In this document: piece after piece, positions 62,737 through 64,000 of the stretch | Position numbering within the stretch: position 1 is the stretch's first letter | How the letters are laid out: every line of letters begins with the position of its first letter | From: Sulfitobacter sp. S190 | GTDB taxonomy: Bacteria > Pseudomonadota > Alphaproteobacteria > Rhodobacterales > Rhodobacteraceae | Direction of reading: 5' to 3' | NCBI RefSeq assembly: GCF_025141935.1 | Contig: NZ_CP081120.1 | Span: forward strand, 558,001 to 622,000 | Length of the DNA stretch: 64,000 nt | The notes under the pieces: model-generated | What the model was told of the DNA's origin: nothing | Database searches by the model: none | Seen by the model: only the letters and a program-made list of their open reading frames with translations | Made by a program: the position numbers and the translations under genes

Positions 62737-64000
62737 ATGCCCAAACGCATTTTTTCCGACAAGAACCGACCCGTTCACATGGGCGCGTATCCCGTTGAGC
62801 GGCTGGCGCGGTGCGATGTGGCAGCCGGTCTGGATACTGTGCCCCGGCAAGAGCAGTTGCAGTTCTCACACGCGGATGATCCTTACTCCATTCTCAACGC
62901 TATGCGAAACCATCAGGCAACGCTGGACGCAATCCGCGACGGTGTCATCAATCCAAGCGTGGCCGGCGCGCCGACGGACCTGCAGACCCGTTCCGATCAT
63001 CTGAAGGCTTTTGGCTACTTCTGCGATGCGGCAGGTGTCGGGATTTGTGCTTTGAACCCGACCGAAATTCTGGATCCGCCGTTCCGCAATGCAGATGTCG
63101 ATGATCTGGGGCGGCGGCTGGCGCAGGGGCAGACCAAAACGCTCGCGTCCGGGATTGACGGCATCATGGCCGATTTGCGCGATGCGATCGGAACCGTGCA
63201 TGCGCCGGTGTCCGGGCATAGCCACGCGTTGGTTTTCCTGTACGAAAATCCGCGAGAGCCAGACCGGCAAGAGCCCGGGTGCGACTGGATCCAAGGTGCG
63301 CAGAGCCACCGTGCCGCCCTGTTGGCATCGGAAACCGCTGTGGTGCTGGCGGGATATTTGCGGCTTCTGGGATACGGCGCGCGGGCGCACACCGCGAGCA
63401 GCAGCGATGTGGATATGGGGCGGTTGTCGGTCCAAGCCGGTCTGACCGTGGCAGAGCAAGACGGCTTGCGCCATCCCTATATCGGCACGCGGTTTGGCCT
63501 CGCCGTGGTGACAACGGATTTTCCTATGGCGGTTGACAGGCCCTTGCGCCCGATTGCCGAGCAACCAGCGTCTGCTTTCGGTGCGGCCTGGAAGCTCGGG
63601 ATCGGTTTTGCGAAGAATGCGATGAATGCGTTGCCCTATGCGACGCGGCGGTTCCGCGATGGGGCGCATCCTTTCGAACGGCTGAAACGGGTGGACAGCC
63701 CGACCACATACATTGATGCGCCGAACGTCGCCCGTGTTCCCAAGCGGGCCGACATGTTCGCGCGCGCGCAGTTCGGCGATCTGGGCAAAAACGTGCAGGA
63801 CGGTGCCAAGGGCGGGCATTACGTGCGCAAGGCGGCACCGTCGATGGCGCAACGCCGCGCGCTCGGCGCGTTCTTGCTGTTGCAAGACGGCGAACCCGCC
63901 GCAAGCCGTCAAGAGATTGACCCGGAAACCGCTGCTGATCTGGTCAAGGCGACGTCATATTGGCTTGGTGCGGATGCGGTCGGTATATCGGCCTGCCCGG
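62737..64000 (+). CDS. Reductive-dehalogenase-like protein, N-terminal part (runs off window)
   Basis: An open frame from ATG 62737 to the window end gives 421 residues. The opening (KRIFSDKNRPVHMGAYPVERL) and later HSHALVFLYENPREP resemble the long, self-contained reductive dehalogenase homologues of aerobic marine bacteria such as BhbA/NpRdhA, which carry cobalamin and Fe-S domains followed by a reductase. Only the N-terminal duplicated segment is visible, so function is provisional. No cysteine cluster has appeared yet by residue 421. Confidence 0.65.
   Translation, partial: MPKRIFSDKNRPVHMGAYPVERLARCDVAAGLDTVPRQEQLQFSHADDPYSILNAMRNHQATLDAIRDGVINPSVAGAPTDLQTRSDHLKAFGYFCDAAGVGICALNPTEILDPPFRNADVDDLGRRLAQGQTKTLASGIDGIMADLRDAIGTVHAPVSGHSHALVFLYENPREPDRQEPGCDWIQGAQSHRAALLASETAVVLAGYLRLLGYGARAHTASSSDVDMGRLSVQAGLTVAEQDGLRHPYIGTRFGLAVVTTDFPMAVDRPLRPIAEQPASAFGAAWKLGIGFAKNAMNALPYATRRFRDGAHPFERLKRVDSPTTYIDAPNVARVPKRADMFARAQFGDLGKNVQDGAKGGHYVRKAAPSMAQRRALGAFLLLQDGEPAASRQEIDPETAADLVKATSYWLGADAVGISACP

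Noticed and set aside
1..64000. CRISPR arrays, insertion sequences, prophage or integration sites
   Set aside because: No spaced direct repeats, transposase, integrase or flanking direct repeats next to the tRNA gene were seen.

Overview
The window is chromosomal DNA from an alphaproteobacterium, most likely a marine roseobacter (Rhodobacterales). The clues are the high GC content, the gene order (fusA-tuf-S10-spc-alpha followed by a DegP-type protease, rarA, crcB, rluC and ATP12), the L3 protein with an acidic tail, and roseobacter-type transporters for general amino acids, a taurine-like sulfonate and glycine betaine. No phage, transposase, CRISPR array or replication origin was seen.

Layout. 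1-3972 holds fusA, a small lipoprotein gene and tuf. 4130-26842 holds the ribosomal-protein genes, cut by terminators and unrelated genes into separate units: rpsJ-rplC-rplD-rplW; rplB-rpsS-rplV-rpsC-rplP; rpmC through rpmD; rplO-secY-adk; and rpsM-rpsK-rpoA-rplQ. The inserts are csp with a divergent marR/SRPBCC pair (7240-8796), a nuclease/small protein/VWA/oxygenase/RTX group (11959-15323) and an acyltransferase (20231-21223). Most units have a recognisable promoter (TTGnnn, 17 bp, TATA or TAAAC-like -10) and an intrinsic terminator.

26898-32465 is a run of tightly packed housekeeping genes (protease, rarA, crcB, rluC, HAD phosphatase, ATP12). 32656-37112 is the aapJQMP amino-acid ABC transporter. 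37161-46439 is mostly minus strand and carries the rpmH-rnpA-yidD ... yidC-MOSC-engB-argB neighbourhood, with ttcA, a c-di-GMP phosphodiesterase candidate and a DUF3833 lipoprotein in between. 46736-50529 has a TVP38/flavin-disulfide oxidoreductase pair, an orphan sensor kinase and tRNA-Arg(ACG).

50579-64000 is metabolic accessory DNA: a cupin and an FAD amine oxidase divergent from an IclR regulator, a taurine-type ABC transporter, a broken sterol-desaturase gene, a glycine-betaine-type ABC transporter (proXWV order on the minus strand), a nucleoside hydrolase, an ACT protein, and the first 421 codons of a long reductive-dehalogenase-like protein with a visible internal duplication.

The genes fall into two functional groups: translation and protein export/assembly machinery (ribosome, SecY, YidC/YidD, EngB, RnpA, ATP12), and uptake of organic nitrogen and sulfur compounds typical of a marine heterotroph. 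The most unusual material is the fragmentation of the ribosomal gene string with hairpins at the 5' ends of its transcripts, the regulator/operator pairs at 8183 and 52324, the sulfonate-type locus with an oversized permease, and the duplicated dehalogenase N-terminus.
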